A stretch of DNA of 64,000 nucleotides from Azolla caroliniana (taxonomy: Eukaryota > Polypodiophyta), in NCBI GenBank assembly GCA_043228905.1, contig JBHGNT010000017.1, positions 11,036,001 to 11,100,000 of the forward strand. Reading direction: 5' to 3'. Below are positions 18,972 through 28,739 of the stretch, one piece after another. How positions within the stretch are numbered: the first letter of the stretch is position 1; each line of letters starts with the position of its first letter. The notes beneath the pieces are model-generated. The model was not told the DNA's origin. It ran no database searches and saw only the letters and a program-made list of their open reading frames with translations. The position numbers were made by a program, and so were the translations under genes.

Positions 18972-21900
18972 TCATTGTTCGGTTCCCCCCGATGTGTTCG
19001 GGTCGGTGCGCACTGTTGTCGGTTCCTCGTCGTTGTTACGCGTCGGTGTCGGTTCCTCGCCATTCGGGTTTTCCGGGTCTTGCTTGAAGGGGTTAGCTGG
19101 CATGTGCCCCTTATACGGTTTTAGGCGAAACCCATTTGCCCATTTGCCCACAACTTCTCCTGACAACGTCCCGAGCTGGTAAGACCCATTGTACTCCTTT
19201 GTGATCCAGAATGGTCCGGTCCATCGAAATCGCAATTTCCCCGGCATGTTCCCCATCCGTGTCTGGAACAGCAATACTGGTTTCCCGACTTCGAATTCCT
19301 TTTCGTTACCGCGCCGATGTCGGTCTACAAAGGCTTTCCTCCTCCTTTGCTCTAGTTCTAGCTGAAGCAGGCTGGCTATTCGATTCTCTTCCAGTTCCAA
19401 CAGCATCGCCAGCCGGATTCGTTCGGATTCCTTCTCGCTTAACCGCTCCTTAACCTGTATTCTTAAGCTAGGAATTTGGAATTCTACTGGCATGACTGCT
19501 TCCAAGCCGAATGCCAGTCGGAACGGGGTCGTCCGGATGCTAGTCTTGTACGCCGTTCGGTACGCCCACAACACGCTCTGCAACTTCGTGTGCCAGTCGG
19601 TCCGGTTCTCATTGACGATTTTTCTAAGGATGTTCTGTAGCGTTTTATTCGTTGATTCCGCTAATCCGTTGGCTTGAGGGTAGTAGGGAGTGCTTCGTTT
19701 GTGTACTACCGCATAGAATGAGGTCAAACTTTCCACCACCTGCCCGAGGAAATGTCCTCCCTGGTCACTGATCAGCTCAATCGGGCATCCGTACCGACAC
19801 CATATGCATTCATATAAAAATTTGGCCGTGGACGCCGCCGTGTTGTCCCGTAGTGCCTTTGCTTCTACCCATTTGGTGCAGTAGTCGGTAGCCACTATTA
19901 TATACCGATTTCCGGTTCGCATTGCCGGTGGCTTGAAGGGGCCGACAAAGTCTAAGCCCCACTTTTGGAATGGTTCTAATGGCAAGACCGGGTGATGTGG
20001 CATCCGGGCCTGCTCCGTGGGTTGGCCCAGTCGTTGACACAGCTCGCATTCCCTGCTATACTTAACGGCATCTCTCATGGTAGTCGGCCACCATAGTCCG
20101 CTCTGCCATATCTTCCGGGCTGTTGTTTCGCCGGCATAATGCCCGCCTGCAATTCCACAGTGGGCTTCCCTCAGGATCAGATCCTTTTCATCGCTCCGCA
20201 CTGCTCGCCTCCATACGCCATCTGCCCCCTTGTGATAGAGGGTGTCTCCTACCAAGCAGAAATGTCTGCTCCGTACTGCCATCCTCTTCCGTTCGTCTCG
20301 GTCCAGGTTTTCCGGGGGAACTCCGGTGCTCAGGAACTGATGCATTTCGGTTAACCATTTGTCTTCGTCCGCTACTGTGGTCTCCGTTGCCGGTGCCGTC
20401 GTGACCTTAAACAGCTCGGCGTCGGGAAATTCGTCCTGTACGCCGTCCCCTGATTCTCCGGATTCTAGTCTGCTCAGGTAGTCTGCTACCGCATGCTGCA
20501 CCCCGGGTCGGTGGAAAATGTCGAATTCGAATTCCTGTAATAGCAGCGTCCACCGTGCGAGTTTTCCTGTCAGGGCTGCCTTTGAGACCAGGTAGAGTAG
20601 TGCTGAGTGGTCAACGTGGAAAGAGAACTTTCGTCCGAGCAGATAGTGCCTGTACTTTGTGACACTGTACACCATTCCTAATGCCTCTCGTTCCGTTGTA
20701 GAGTAGTTCCGTTCGGCTTTCGAGAGTTTCCTACTTGCGTAGTACACCGGCCGATACCATTTCGGTTCCGTGAGTTGCATCAAAACACTGCCGATTGCTA
20801 CGTCCGACGCGTCGACGAAGACGTGAAAGCTTTTACTCCAGTCCGGCGGCTGCACCACCGGAGCTTGTGACAGCATGACCTTCAACGCTTGGTAGGCTGC
20901 CTCCTCCGTTTCTGTCCATTGGAAAGGTACTCTATGTACAGCAGCGTGCAATGGTGTCGCAAAGTCGGCAAGGTGCCGTAACATCCGACTATGCCACCTT
21001 ATTTGACCAAGGAATCGGCTTAAAGCCTTTGCGCTATTCGGTGCCGGTGCGTCGAGAATTGCTTTTACCTTATCCGGATCTACCGCGATTCCTTCCCGAC
21101 TCACCACGTGGCCTAACAAGTTGCCGCTTGCGACTCCAAAGACGCACTTAGCCGGGTTCAGACTTAATCGGTACTCGCGGCACTTTTCTAAGCATAGTCG
21201 TAGGTGATCGAGATGCTCTCCGTGTCGGCTGTAGACGGCGAAATCGTCTAGGAAGACCTGCATAAAACCGGGAATAAAATCACCGAAGATTTCCATAATT
21301 ATCCTTTGAAATGTTGCAGGGGCTGTCTTTAATCCGAACATCATCACGACGGCGACGAACACTCCCCATTCCGTCACGAACGCTGTTTTCTCTTGGTCGG
21401 CCGGGTTCATTCGGATTTGGTTGTAGCCGCTGAATCCGTCCAGGAAGCTGTAAACTTCGTGGCCGGCCACCGCATCTAGCACTCCGTCCGTGAATGGTAG
21501 TGGAAAAGCGTCGGTCACTGTCGCGGCATTTAGTTTCCTGTAGTCCACACATACCCGGATTTTGCCGTTCTTTTTCGGGACCACCACTATCGGGCTTAGC
21601 CAGGTTGCCTGCTTGACTGGTCGGATAAATCCGACCCGGAGAAGCTTGTCAATTTCCTCCTTCACCTTTGCCGCATAGTTTGGATTCATCCGGTACCGAC
21701 GTTGAGCGATGGGTTTCGCGTCAGTACTTAGATGAATTTGGTGCTGGTAGAGCTGGGGGTCCAACCCTCGCATGTCTTCGTATGACCATGCGAACACGTC
21801 CTTGAAATCCGTTAACAGTGCTACCATTGCCTGTTTTTCCTCCTTCGGCAATTCCTTCGCGACTTTTACCGGTCGGGGTTGTTCTGTTGTGCCGAGGTCC

Positions 21901-22739
21901 ACCTCTTCCAGCTGGGATGCTTTCACCCTTTGGGATATCGTCATTTCTCTTTCTAGGGCTTCCTGTGCTTGGCGTAGTTCCCGGATCGCCACTTTGTCCG
22001 GCTCGTCCGGCATTGTGATGTACGGCTCTACTGCTGCCGTGATATCCACCTCAAAAAGTGGGACGATCTGTGGGTGTTCCTCGAGGTACCGATCAACTTC
22101 CTCATCCGGTAAGCCCTCCAACATGTTGATGCTTTCGGCATATAAAGGGGTTGCCTCCTTGCTAGTGAGCACCCGTGGTTGCGTGGCTACCCGTACCTTT
22201 GTTTTCCCTCGTCGGAACGTGATCATATTCTTTTGCCAGTTTTGCTTGATAAGCGCCGTTCGCAGCCATGGTCGTCCTAACAGTAGGGGATATGCGCCTT
22301 GTACATTCAGCTCTAGTACCACGGCCGATATACGGAATACGTGGCCTCCTATTGTTACTTCCAGGTCCCGGATAAGACCCGTTGGTCGGACTGAGCTTGT
22401 ATCCGCCATGCGTAACCAGAAGGGGCATGGTTCCCACTCCTGGATGCCTGGGTCGTCGCATGTCTGTCGACTAATGACGTTCACCCCGGAGCCTCCGTCA
22501 ATAATTGTTCCTGGAATCTCCTTTCCTTTGACGATTGTCGTGATTGCTGGGCTACTGGTATCAACCACCGCTGGGCCTTCCTCCGGGTTGGAGAAAAATG
22601 CCGGTGCCGGCGTCGGCGTCGGTTTGCTCACGGCGGCTTGTAAGTCTGCTGTAAACCGCGGCACCAACTGTAGTAACCGTGCCAACGGCAGCACGATCTG
22701 ACAATCTTGTAGTGCTTGCCATGTCGGGTTTTCTCCTGG
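18972..22739 (-). CDS. TatX-1 pol (protease, RT, RNase H, integrase), read through TAG from gag
   Basis: This frame of 1255 residues is in phase with gag and separated from it only by TAG 22740-22742; it has no ATG near its start. Domains: protease IIDGGSGVNVIS (DGGS in place of the usual DSG/DTG); RT with KKNGKIRVCVDYRKLN, the GLKTAPATFQR motif and the active site VFLDDFAVYS; RNase H starting FVDASDVAIGSVLMQ; integrase zinc finger (HCGIAGGHYAG...CELCQRLG) and core with Asp in GLDFVGPF, Asp in ISDQGGHF and Glu in ANGLAESTNK; and a C-terminal GKLRFRWTGPFWI segment. The RT resembles plant Tat-type gypsy. All catalytic residues are present. Confidence 0.88.
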   Translation of the reverse strand, partial: PGENPTWQALQDCQIVLPLARLLQLVPRFTADLQAAVSKPTPTPAPAFFSNPEEGPAVVDTSSPAITTIVKGKEIPGTIIDGGSGVNVISRQTCDDPGIQEWEPCPFWLRMADTSSVRPTGLIRDLEVTIGGHVFRISAVVLELNVQGAYPLLLGRPWLRTALIKQNWQKNMITFRRGKTKVRVATQPRVLTSKEATPLYAESINMLEGLPDEEVDRYLEEHPQIVPLFEVDITAAVEPYITMPDEPDKVAIRELRQAQEALEREMTISQRVKASQLEEVDLGTTEQPRPVKVAKELPKEEKQAMVALLTDFKDVFAWSYEDMRGLDPQLYQHQIHLSTDAKPIAQRRYRMNPNYAAKVKEEIDKLLRVGFIRPVKQATWLSPIVVVPKKNGKIRVCVDYRKLNAATVTDAFPLPFTDGVLDAVAGHEVYSFLDGFSGYNQIRMNPADQEKTAFVTEWGVFVAVVMMFGLKTAPATFQRIIMEIFGDFIPGFMQVFLDDFAVYSRHGEHLDHLRLCLEKCREYRLSLNPAKCVFGVASGNLLGHVVSREGIAVDPDKVKAILDAPAPNSAKALSRFLGQIRWHSRMLRHLADFATPLHAAVHRVPFQWTETEEAAYQALKVMLSQAPVVQPPDWSKSFHVFVDASDVAIGSVLMQLTEPKWYRPVYYASRKLSKAERNYSTTEREALGMVYSVTKYRHYLLGRKFSFHVDHSALLYLVSKAALTGKLARWTLLLQEFEFDIFHRPGVQHAVADYLSRLESGESGDGVQDEFPDAELFKVTTAPATETTVADEDKWLTEMHQFLSTGVPPENLDRDERKRMAVRSRHFCLVGDTLYHKGADGVWRRAVRSDEKDLILREAHCGIAGGHYAGETTARKIWQSGLWWPTTMRDAVKYSRECELCQRLGQPTEQARMPHHPVLPLEPFQKWGLDFVGPFKPPAMRTGNRYIIVATDYCTKWVEAKALRDNTAASTAKFLYECIWCRYGCPIELISDQGGHFLGQVVESLTSFYAVVHKRSTPYYPQANGLAESTNKTLQNILRKIVNENRTDWHTKLQSVLWAYRTAYKTSIRTTPFRLAFGLEAVMPVEFQIPSLRIQVKERLSEKESERIRLAMLLELEENRIASLLQLELEQRRRKAFVDRHRRGNEKEFEVGKPVLLFQTRMGNMPGKLRFRWTGPFWITKEYNGSYQLGTLSGEVVGKWANGFRLKPYKGHMPANPFKQDPENPNGEEPTPTRNNDEEPTTVRTDPNTSGGTEQ

Positions 22740-24692
22740 CTATACGATTTCCTCCTCCCTTGGCATATTTTGGTTTCTTACTTCCGCCGCACCTTGTTCG
22801 TTGGCTTCTTTGATCCATTGTGCCGCTTGTTTTCTGATTGCTTCCTGGGCTTCCCATTCGGCGGCCTTCCCTTTCGACCGCGTGGTAACCTGCTGTACTT
22901 CGGCTGTCACCATGTTGACTGCTGGCTGCTTGTCGGCTGTTTTGCTTGGGCATTGATTACTGTAATGCCCTTCTTTTCGGCAGTAATAACAATACACCCT
23001 GTGCGTGTTGCTGGATTCTCCTTTTTCCCATGTTTGGGGGAGGGGCATTCCCCGGCGGTTGTCCTCGGTTTTTTGGTTCTCCGGTGCCGCTACTGGTTTG
23101 TCATTCCTTGTTGCCTCCCGACGCTCCTCTCTACGGAAGAATCCACGCCTTTGGTTCCGTCGGAAATTCCGGTTCCCTGGCCGCCTTTCTTCTCTGCGTC
23201 GCTCGTATTCCGGGGATTCGTCTCGGTCGTACCGGTCCCGGGGGTAGCTATCCCTTCGGTTCTCCTCTCGGTCGTACCGGTCCCGGGGGTAGCTATCCCT
23301 TCGGTTCTCCTCTCGGTCATAGCTGTCGCGTCTTCTATCGGGGTATCTGTCGCCGCGTTCTCGTCGGTAGCGGTCGTCCCTCCGGAATCGATCCTCTTCC
23401 GGGTCCCGATTGCGCGGTTCTATGTGTCGGACCGGTGCCGCTTGTCGAGTTAACAGGTTATACTCGCATTGGTTCGTTGTGTGGGCGCGAGAATTGCATA
23501 TCATGCACTGTGCGCGCAGGGTGCAGTCAACGGTCGAGTGCCCCGAATTTAGGCATGTTGTGCATTGTAGGGCTTGTCGGAACCGGAGGTCCTCCTCCTT
23601 CGGAAGCGCCTGGTGTAACGCCCCCATCGGCAAGAAGGGGCTCGTGTTGTCCATTTCCAGGACCCGATCAATGACTTGGTCCATTGTGCTGGTGCTGAAA
23701 TCGATGATTCCACACATCGCTCGAAGTGGGTCTTTTAACGCAGCCAAAAAGACTGCCTTGGCCTCCTCTTCGGGTGGTGCTCTTGCTAATTGACTGTGCA
23801 AGGTCTGGAAACGAATGATAAATTGTGGGACCGTCTCGTTTTCTCCCTGCCGAGTGGTGTAGAATTGTCCGACCAATTCCCTTTGTTCCACTCGTCTATG
23901 AAACAAGCGTAAAAACTGGGTTTTCAATGCCTCGAACGTGGCGAAGCTGCCTGGTAAGTGCTTGTCGTGCCACCGGGCCGCCGGTCCTTCTAATGTCATG
24001 CCGAATTCGGCGACTTTGGATCGGTCGGCCTCGGGCTCCGTCAGTCTCTGGGACACGTGGTTGGCTTCCCATGTTCGCAGGAATGCATACACATGTGCCT
24101 CTCCGTCGGGCTCATCCCGATACTTTGGGTACGGATACGGCATCGTGTCGTCCCACTGATTCTCCTGCGTTGGTTCCTCCGATGTCGGTCTCCGCTCCTG
24201 CGGTTCCTCCGCAGGTGGTGTTGGTATCCGCTCCTGCGGTTCCTCCGCGGGTGGTGTTGATAACCGCTCCTCCCTCCTCGGCGATTGCCGGTCACCGAAC
24301 TCCAGAGTTAGTTCCTCCTCTGGCTCCGATGTTGCTGAGTGATCCGACTCAAAGGGGTTGTTCTCGTGGCTGCTTCTATAGCGGGATCCCACGCTTTCCC
24401 CGCTATCCGAATCCGCCTCTAATGTTGCAAATGCCGCTGCGTCCCCGTCGCCGCCAGCGAGAGTCTGTAGTAGTGTCTCCGCTTCTTGGAGGCTGGTTAT
24501 GCTACTGCCTTCGTCGGAAGCTTGTAGAACCTGGAACTGCAGTGCGTCTTCTGCGATTTGCCGAAGCGTTTTTGAGAATGACCGATCGCGCCGGATCTCG
24601 TCGACGGCTTGCTGCAGGGCTTCCCGTCGTCGCTGCCGTTCGGCGTGGCGTCTCCCTCTTTCGGTGATGTGGTCGTTATTTTGTCTAGACAT
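22740..24692 (-). CDS. TatX-1 gag with three zinc knuckles
   Basis: There are 650 residues from ATG 24692 to TAG 22740. An acidic low-complexity head is followed by a gag core (LEGPAARWHDKH, FIIRFQTLHSQLARAPPEEE) and then three CX2CX4HX4C knuckles: CTTCLNSGHSTVDC and CMICNSRAHTTNQC close together, and CYYCRKEGHYSNQC about 180 residues later. The stretch between them is Arg/Asp-rich with a 16-residue duplication (RDSYPRDRYDREENR). The TAG falls exactly at the gag/protease border, where translational readthrough would be useful. TatX-3 has no stop there. Confidence 0.85.
   Translation of the reverse strand: MSRQNNDHITERGRRHAERQRRREALQQAVDEIRRDRSFSKTLRQIAEDALQFQVLQASDEGSSITSLQEAETLLQTLAGGDGDAAAFATLEADSDSGESVGSRYRSSHENNPFESDHSATSEPEEELTLEFGDRQSPRREERLSTPPAEEPQERIPTPPAEEPQERRPTSEEPTQENQWDDTMPYPYPKYRDEPDGEAHVYAFLRTWEANHVSQRLTEPEADRSKVAEFGMTLEGPAARWHDKHLPGSFATFEALKTQFLRLFHRRVEQRELVGQFYTTRQGENETVPQFIIRFQTLHSQLARAPPEEEAKAVFLAALKDPLRAMCGIIDFSTSTMDQVIDRVLEMDNTSPFLPMGALHQALPKEEDLRFRQALQCTTCLNSGHSTVDCTLRAQCMICNSRAHTTNQCEYNLLTRQAAPVRHIEPRNRDPEEDRFRRDDRYRRERGDRYPDRRRDSYDREENRRDSYPRDRYDREENRRDSYPRDRYDRDESPEYERRREERRPGNRNFRRNQRRGFFRREERREATRNDKPVAAPENQKTEDNRRGMPLPQTWEKGESSNTHRVYCYYCRKEGHYSNQCPSKTADKQPAVNMVTAEVQQVTTRSKGKAAEWEAQEAIRKQAAQWIKEANEQGAAEVRNQNMPREEEIV
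23216..23315 (-). repeat. 48-bp tandem duplication in TatX-1 gag
   Basis: Two nearly identical units code for the repeated arginine- and aspartate-rich segment between the zinc knuckles. Confidence 0.75.
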
Positions 24693-24720
24693 CCATCCCC
24701 CGGTTGTCCTCTGCACTCTG

Positions 24721-24738
24721 CAGGAATCGTGGTCGCCA
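24721..24738 (-). promoter_or_regulatory. TatX-1 primer binding site
   Basis: The minus strand reads TGGCGACCACGATTCCTG, six bases inside the 5' LTR. TatX-3 has the same 18 bases. It begins with TGG as expected for a tRNA 3' end. The tRNA is not identified. Confidence 0.75.
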
Positions 24739-24744
24739 AAATAG

Positions 24745-25115
24745 TGTTGTATGTATGGCTGGACTAGCCGCAACACAGGTGTCTATCCGACACTTCTCCA
24801 AAGGGGTGGTAGGGATAGAATGTTAATACACGCGTATGATAATTACACTTAAGCACAGACGAAGACAAGATTAATCAGCATAAGCAAAACTATATTAATT
24901 CTTCGCCCCTTCATTACAAAACATCGGATCCTTTTATAGGCATCCGGCCAGATTACAATCGGTGCTCGGTAGGCAACCGTTAACCGAAACCGAATCGGTT
25001 CGGATCCGGATCGGTTACAACTACCGGATCCGTCCCTCCTAATAATTCTATTCCTATTTCTATATTTATCCGATCCGACCTTGCTTTCCCATTTGCCTTC
25101 TCTGACCGGCCAACA
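24745..25115 (-). repeat. TatX-1 5' LTR
   Basis: It is 371 bp and identical by eye to 15037-15407; the promoter TATA lies near 24933 on the minus strand. Confidence 0.95.
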
Positions 25116-25200
25116 GTACTATTCCTGATAGTTTGAACCAGTTTTCCTCCTTTGGCCTACTTGTCGTTCTCCTTCATCCTCCTACCCTTTTCCCTATACT

Positions 25201-25294
25201 ATGGCTACTCTTAGCGCCCAAGAATATCAATCCGTTTTCTCCGAGCTACAGTGCCTAAAAGAAAAATTTGTTGCCTTGGAACAAGAAAACCAAT
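25201..25294 (+). pseudogene. Chromo-1 gag N-terminus
   Basis: ATG 25201 opens a frame with a coiled-coil start (SAQEYQSVFSELQCLKEKF) that is cut by TatX-2 and continues at about 32214 (LIGDLQQIALEKQQ). This fits the short coiled-coil gag start of fungal- and vertebrate-like chromoviruses. The rest of gag is missing after 32340. Confidence 0.6.
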
Positions 25295-25732
25295 TGTTAC
25301 CGATTAGGAACACGGTCTGCAGTCAGTCCTTCGACCTAGACCTACAAGTGATTGTGAAACAACGAATGGTGGCGTCTATGCGTAATACGTAGTGGAATGT
25401 TCCCCGTAACCTAGCAGCGTATAAGGGCGATGGCTACAACCGACTCCTTAGCAATGGTTACACTCACGTTCTTACACTCTCAAGTGTTCCAGACACACAG
25501 TAGATTAGTCGTAGCTATACACAAATATTCAGAGAAGATAGAATTCTATTACGATACACTTCTTTACATTCCCAAAATACACGCCCCTCTAACAGAGGTT
25601 TTCTACCCTTTATATACGCATGGTCTATTTAGCCGTTAACGCTTCCTGCGTGAACCGTTACATGCGTTATGATCTTATATTATTTCTTATTCCTACGCTC
25701 TTGTCCGTCGATTACTATTCCGGCGGACAACA
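25295..25732 (-). repeat. TatX-2 3' LTR
   Basis: It is 438 bp with ends TGTTACC...GACAACA on the plus-strand reading. A minus-strand TATA (TATATAAAGGG) lies near 25608. Confidence 0.92.
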
Positions 25733-25777
25733 CCTGGCACGCTTATGGGACAGTGCCCTGGCACGTCGGACCCATCC
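25733..25777 (-). promoter_or_regulatory. conserved hairpin at the position of the polypurine tract, TatX-2
   Basis: The minus strand has outer stem ATGGG/CCCAT (25771-25775 with 25745-25749), inner stem GTGC/GCAC, then AAGCGTGCCA and two bases before the LTR. The outermost pair has changed from G-C (TatX-1) to A-T with pairing kept. AAGCGTGCCA is the exact complement of this element's own primer-site start, TGGCACGCTT. Confidence 0.6.
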
Positions 25778-25779
25778 TG

Positions 25780-28533
25780 TTAATCTTCTTCCAAAATGAC
25801 CTGGATGTTTGGCTCTGCTACGGTGTCTGCGTCCGGAGGCGACGTAGGGCCCGTAGGTGCATCGTGGTGTGGTTCCCTTGTTTGGTCGGAATGGCTTCTC
25901 CCGGTGTCGCAGTCGTCATGTGTGGGCGGTCCGGGTATGGTGGGCTCTTCTTGAGCTAGGGGGTTGGGCTCCGCCGTCGTCGTGCTTGCGGTCGGCCGCG
26001 ACTCTGTCTCAATCGTTACTTCCTCCGTGGTGTCAGTCGTCGTTGTACGCTCCGGGGAGTGGGGTTGCGATTCCGCCTGGCCCGAAACGTTCTCCATGTG
26101 GTCCGCCGATAGCGTGGGCTCTTGCGGATGGGGCTCCTCTTGGGCAGCGATTTCGCTATTTGGTACTGTGGGGGACTCCGCTCGTCGGTCCGCGCTGTTC
26201 ACCGTTGTTGTAATTTTTGGTGATCTAGCCTAAGGTTCCTCTTCTTCAGTTGTGCCCGGAATTGGCGTCGCACTGGATTCCTCATTTGTTCGCGTGTTGC
26301 CGGCTTGTGTGATCTGGTGAAATAGCTCCTCCTGGCTTTCACCAAAATCATGTAAGAGCTGCGTGAGTTCTTCGGAATGTTGGTTCGCTAGCGCATGATA
26401 GTCTTGTGCTAGGTCCTCGCGTATGGCCGCAATGCTCTCCTCATTTAGTTTATAGAAACCTCGGCCGTCTTTTCGCCGGTTCTCCCAGTCCGCACGATAC
26501 GCGTGCAATTCCGCTGCTTGGGTTGCCCTCACCATCCATCGTTTGTCCAACGCCATTTTCAATTGTGTTGTGAACCTCTCCCGATTTGTATATAGAAAGA
26601 TACGCACGTTGTCTATGATGGACTGGCAACGGTTGCGTGCGTCCTCCACCGACTTCTTGAGGTTTGCAATTTCTTGCTGCCTAACCGCTGCCGCTTCTTC
26701 GTACGTGGTCTTCAGGCCCGCCCACAGCTGGGATTCCTTTGCATGTTGTTCTTCTAATCTCCCCATTTCATTGTTTAGGCGGATTTTGAGTTGATGCCTT
26801 CTTTCCTGTTCGACCACCAGCTCTTCGTCGAACCATACCTTCTTTTTCTCCAATAAGGCCTGGAGTCCCGCAATTGCTGCCTCCGATTTCTTCGCTTCAT
26901 CCTGTAATTGGGCATTTTTGTCTTTTGTCCGGATGTGTTGTACTACCTCTGTAGTGAGTTTCTCTTCAAGGGTTTTTACTGCCATCCGGCCGTTAGACCG
27001 GATCTCCTTTTCTCTGTCTGAGGATTGGCGCAGTTCAGCTCGAAGGTGGTCAATTTCCGATTCCGCTAGTTCCACGGCCCTTTTCGCTTTTGAGGCGATG
27101 ACGGTCTAAGCCTCAATTTCTTCCTTCAAAGCATCGATGGCGTGGCTTGGTGGCGGAGTTGCCTGTTGCGCCGTAGTCGCGTTAGATTCGAACTCCACGA
27201 TGCGTTCGCTGGCTCTTTGCAGCTCAGCTTGGGTCATTTTCACCTTCTTCCAGACATTCTTATTTTTAATGGCCATCTCCTTGGTGCCCGTGCTGACCTT
27301 TGCCAGTCCCCTATGGATTTCGACTAGGGTCGTGTTTAATGGGGGTAGCTCCATCCCCACTCGGCGTACACTGGCATTCCTCTTTCTGCCGACCCTGGCT
27401 AGCCGGTCCCCATCGTCGCTCTCCGCCGTTTGTGTTAGGGCGCACTCTATCATCAGGCGCTCCGCATGCTCATCGGCCATTCGTTGTGAGGCCTTTATCT
27501 GTTGTGTTGCCAGGAATTCCATAAGCTCAAAAGAGGTTCCGAATTGTAAGAGGGCGTTGAACTCATGGGTCATGTCCGGGATATTTGGATATGTCAAAAC
27601 CTCGCTTTCCGTCGTTAATACGGCTTTCCCTCATTGGGACTGGGTCGTAATGATCGGTCGTGGCTCCCGGATGATTTCGAAGGTGGTATTAGGCTCCTTA
27701 GTTGCGGAGCCATCGCCTTCGGTCGTTGTCTCTGCCGCCGTGGGGACGTCTTTGACCAATCCCCGCCCATCTTTCCCGTCCAATCTACGCCGTTTCGGTC
27801 TGGGGCTATCCTGTTGTGTTTCGGCGTCTGGCTCTGGGGCTGCTTCCGCGGAGCGTGCCGGTTGTTCCTCCTGCGTTGTCCATATGTCTAGCTGGGTGGG
27901 AGGTGTTGTCCACGTGTCTGGCTAGGCGGTTTGGGGTTCCTCTTCCCACTCTGGGGCAGCTAACTCCGCTAACCTACGCTTCGCAGATCGGGGCGGAGGC
28001 GTGGGTCGGCTGGGCTGCGGTGTCAGCAGGCCTCGGGGTGGGAATACCATCGTAAGGTACTGTTGGATGATCGGCTTGAGCTTTTTGCCTGCCTGATACG
28101 CATGCAGGCCTTCCCTTAACGCCGGCCTTGTGATGACCCCCCAATCAACCGCACACCCTTTAAAGGTATCGATAATGATACCCGCCTTCTGCTTGGGCAT
28201 CCCATATGCATTAACATGTGTGCAACCGACCTCTAACAGGAACTTGGCAACTTCACGGAAGAAGGGATCCAGGATCTGCTTCGTTCTACAAGCCTTGGAG
28301 GAGGAGAAATATGGCCCGAAATATCTTTGCAGCGCCTCTGCAGGATGGGTTTCGAAATGCTTTTCGCCTAGCAATTACAGGTCCAACTTTTTCTGGATGG
28401 AAGAGTTGGTGACCGTGTCGATGTTAAGCTTTCTGGCAATGTCCATGGCATCCGGGTGTGGGGGTGCCTCTGCGACCCGGATGTACCCATCCAGGCGTTT
28501 CTCCATGAGCCATCGGCATAAGGCAGTAGACAT
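25780..28533 (-). pseudogene. TatX-2 ORFX, broken
   Basis: This is one continuous phase from ATG 28533 to the stop at 25780, interrupted by TAA 28375, TAG 27922, TGA near 27633, TAG 27106 and TAG 26230. The head (YIRVAEAPPHPDAMD, RYFGPYFSSSKACRT), coiled-coil middle and C-terminal motif (AAELHAYRADWENRRKDG, GFYKLNEESI) match TatX-1 and TatX-3, and the end (VILEED) falls just before the hairpin as in TatX-1. The TAG at 27106 lies in LKEEIEA-stop, almost exactly where TatX-1 has LKEEL-stop. Many stops indicate decay. Confidence 0.75.
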
Positions 28534-28739
28534 GAAGATCGACATCGATAGAGTAGGTTCGTGAGAAGGAGACTGGTGGTTGCGGTGGGTTGGAGCTCTG
28601 TGATAGGATGGAGGAGAAGGTGAAGGGGAGGAGCGATGGGAGCGCTGATAGTTAGAAGGTGGGTTTCTGTTTTGTGCAAAAGATTTTCTATTTCCATCTT
28701 TTTGTGGCTTAGGGTTCATTGGGCCGTGAGCCATCGTGG

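Larger units (their letters stand above)
15037..25115 (-). mobile_element. TatX-1, young complete Ty3/gypsy with extra ORFX
   Basis: This is a 10,079-bp element on the minus strand with two 371-bp LTRs that look identical. The target duplication GTACT lies at 15032-15036 and 25116-25120. The order in sense is LTR, primer site, gag, pol, spacer, ORFX, LTR. Despite its youth, gag-pol and ORFX each hold one in-frame TAG. There is no polypurine tract next to the 3' LTR. Confidence 0.93.
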
